Positions 14,159-14,951 of a stretch of 14,951 bases of DNA are shown piece by piece. The stretch spans positions 1,162 to 16,112 of the forward strand of contig DDSA01000178.1 in the NCBI GenBank assembly GCA_002343715.1, in the 5' to 3' direction. The notes beneath the pieces are model-generated. The model ran no database searches and was not told the origin of the DNA. It saw only the letters and a list, made by a program, of their open reading frames with translations. The translations under genes were made by a program, and so were the position numbers. Numbering within the stretch: position 1 is the first letter of the stretch; every line of letters starts with the position of its first letter. The stretch is from Phycisphaerales bacterium UBA2402 (GTDB taxonomy: Bacteria > Planctomycetota > Phycisphaerae > Phycisphaerales > UBA1924).

Positions 14159-14951
14159 ATGCTCTTTCGCCTTGCACTCGCCGTTGTGTCCGGGTTCGTC
14201 GCGGCGGCGGCCCCGGGTATCGCGCAAATCCCGCCGCCCCGCGCACTGTCACCCGAGGCCGCGCTGGACGATGTCCGTCTGGCGCGTCGGGCCATCGAGA
14301 CAATCCATCCGGGTCTGGACCGATACGGTGCGCCGGGAATCACGGGCGCGGCGTTCGATGTGCTCGAGCGCGAGAGCGAGTCCGGGATCACCGATCAGCG
14401 TTTGTACGCACTGCTCTCGGCCGCGCTGGCGAGCGTGCGCTGCTCGCACACGAAGGCCGAGCCGTGGAAGGAGTGGACCGCGGCCCGAGAAACAGGGGCC
14501 ACGTATTTTCCGCTGCGATTCCGCGAGGAATCGGGGCGGATGCTGGTGGCCCGATCGGCCTCGCCCGCGATCATCGCCGCCGATGAAGTGATCGCGATCG
14601 ACGGTGTTCCGGCGGGGGTCATCATGGCGACGATCCTGAACGCGGTCCCCGCGGACGGGTGGACGGATGGGGCCCGTCGCTTCGCCCTCTTCAACTCCAG
14701 CGATCTGGATGAATGCGAGTTCGACCACTACTACCCGTTCTATTTCGGCGGCGGTGGCGAGCGTGTGATCGAGGTGCGAACGGCCGGAGCGACCCGCTCG
14801 CGTTTGGCGCGGGTCAGCCTCGTGACCCGCGCGGCCCGGCGCGAAGCGCTGCGCCCGCCGGCCGCGGCACGAAACCTGGACGAATCCATCACGCTCACTT
14901 TTTCCCAGGAGGGCGGGGCGCGGCTCCCGCTCGGCACGTCCGCTCGCCCTC
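14159..14951 (+). CDS. S41-peptidase-like secreted protein, N-terminal part
   Basis: The frame opens with ATG at 14159 and is still open at the right edge (264 codons seen). The protein begins with a signal peptide (MLFRLALAVVSGFVAAAAPG, likely cut after IAQ). It then has the N-terminal helical region seen before the catalytic core of many S41 (C-terminal-processing-type) peptidases: LARRAIETIHPGLDRYG (residues 41-57) and LYALLSAALASVRCSHTKAEP (82-102), matching the family's 'HPGLYRY' and 'GDGHT' landmarks. A PDZ-like turn follows, PAIIAADEVIAIDGVPA (136-152). The serine-lysine catalytic core would lie beyond the window, so activity cannot be judged. The cysteine in RCSHT, where many relatives have Gly-Asp-Gly-His-Thr, is unusual. 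There is no clear ribosome-binding site beyond GCGGG directly before the ATG. The preceding hairpin suggests its own promoter, but none is evident. Confidence 0.75.
   Translation, partial: MLFRLALAVVSGFVAAAAPGIAQIPPPRALSPEAALDDVRLARRAIETIHPGLDRYGAPGITGAAFDVLERESESGITDQRLYALLSAALASVRCSHTKAEPWKEWTAARETGATYFPLRFREESGRMLVARSASPAIIAADEVIAIDGVPAGVIMATILNAVPADGWTDGARRFALFNSSDLDECEFDHYYPFYFGGGGERVIEVRTAGATRSRLARVSLVTRAARREALRPPAAARNLDESITLTFSQEGGARLPLGTSARP

Noticed and set aside
1..14951. CRISPR arrays, insertion sequences, transposase genes, tRNA or rRNA genes.
   Set aside because: I saw no spaced direct repeats, no transposase motifs with terminal inverted repeats, and no tRNA T-arm or rRNA signature on either strand; the only tandem repeat is the coding one at 644-811.

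Overview
The window looks like chromosomal DNA from a Planctomycetota bacterium, most likely class Phycisphaerae. It is GC-rich, genes strongly prefer G or C at the third codon position, and several genes appear to use GTG or TTG starts. Two protein signatures point to this class: a C-terminal 'GC-type' dockerin-like pair of calcium loops on a secreted amylase (CPADFNNDGG onward), and a membrane protein with an N-terminal CPECGYNFRGL...GRCPEC zinc ribbon. The taxonomic call is an inference from these signatures, because no rRNA or other marker gene is present.

Layout. (1) 2-412: the C-terminal end of a SEDS-family (RodA/FtsW) cell-wall polymerase. It converges with (2) 460-1704 on the minus strand, a secreted protein with a Cys/Trp/Pro-rich head and a repetitive Pro-rich tail; a minus-strand terminator lies between the two genes. 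(3) 2029-3126: a secreted seven-bladed 'two-component regulator propeller' protein with no kinase attached, transcribed divergently from (2). (4) 3388-6294: a secreted GH13 alpha-amylase with a C-terminal dockerin-like module. It is followed closely by (5) a Rieske-type non-haem iron oxygenase (6330-7412) and (6) a zinc-ribbon membrane protein (7449-8126). A strong intrinsic terminator at 8163-8195 ends this likely transcription unit.

(7) 8402-9637: a PilT-like hexameric ATPase with every catalytic box intact. (8) 9638-10272: 635 bases with no gene I can assign confidently. (9) 10273-12036: a membrane-anchored PilB/GspE homologue. Its Walker A lysine is arginine, its Asp and His boxes are lost, but its tetracysteine zinc site is kept, so it is probably a pseudo-ATPase. 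(10) 12194-14062: a protein with a CvpA-like membrane domain followed by about 490 residues of largely beta-rich sequence, preceded by overlapping hairpins that resemble an attenuator. After a hairpin at 14093-14118 comes (11), the start of a secreted S41-peptidase-like protein that runs off the window.

The most unusual block is 8402-14062. It holds an intact retraction-type ATPase, a membrane-tethered degenerate assembly-type ATPase and a CvpA-like membrane protein in a row, with no pilin, PilC or secretin gene in the window. All functions are read from the sequence by eye; no database search was possible.
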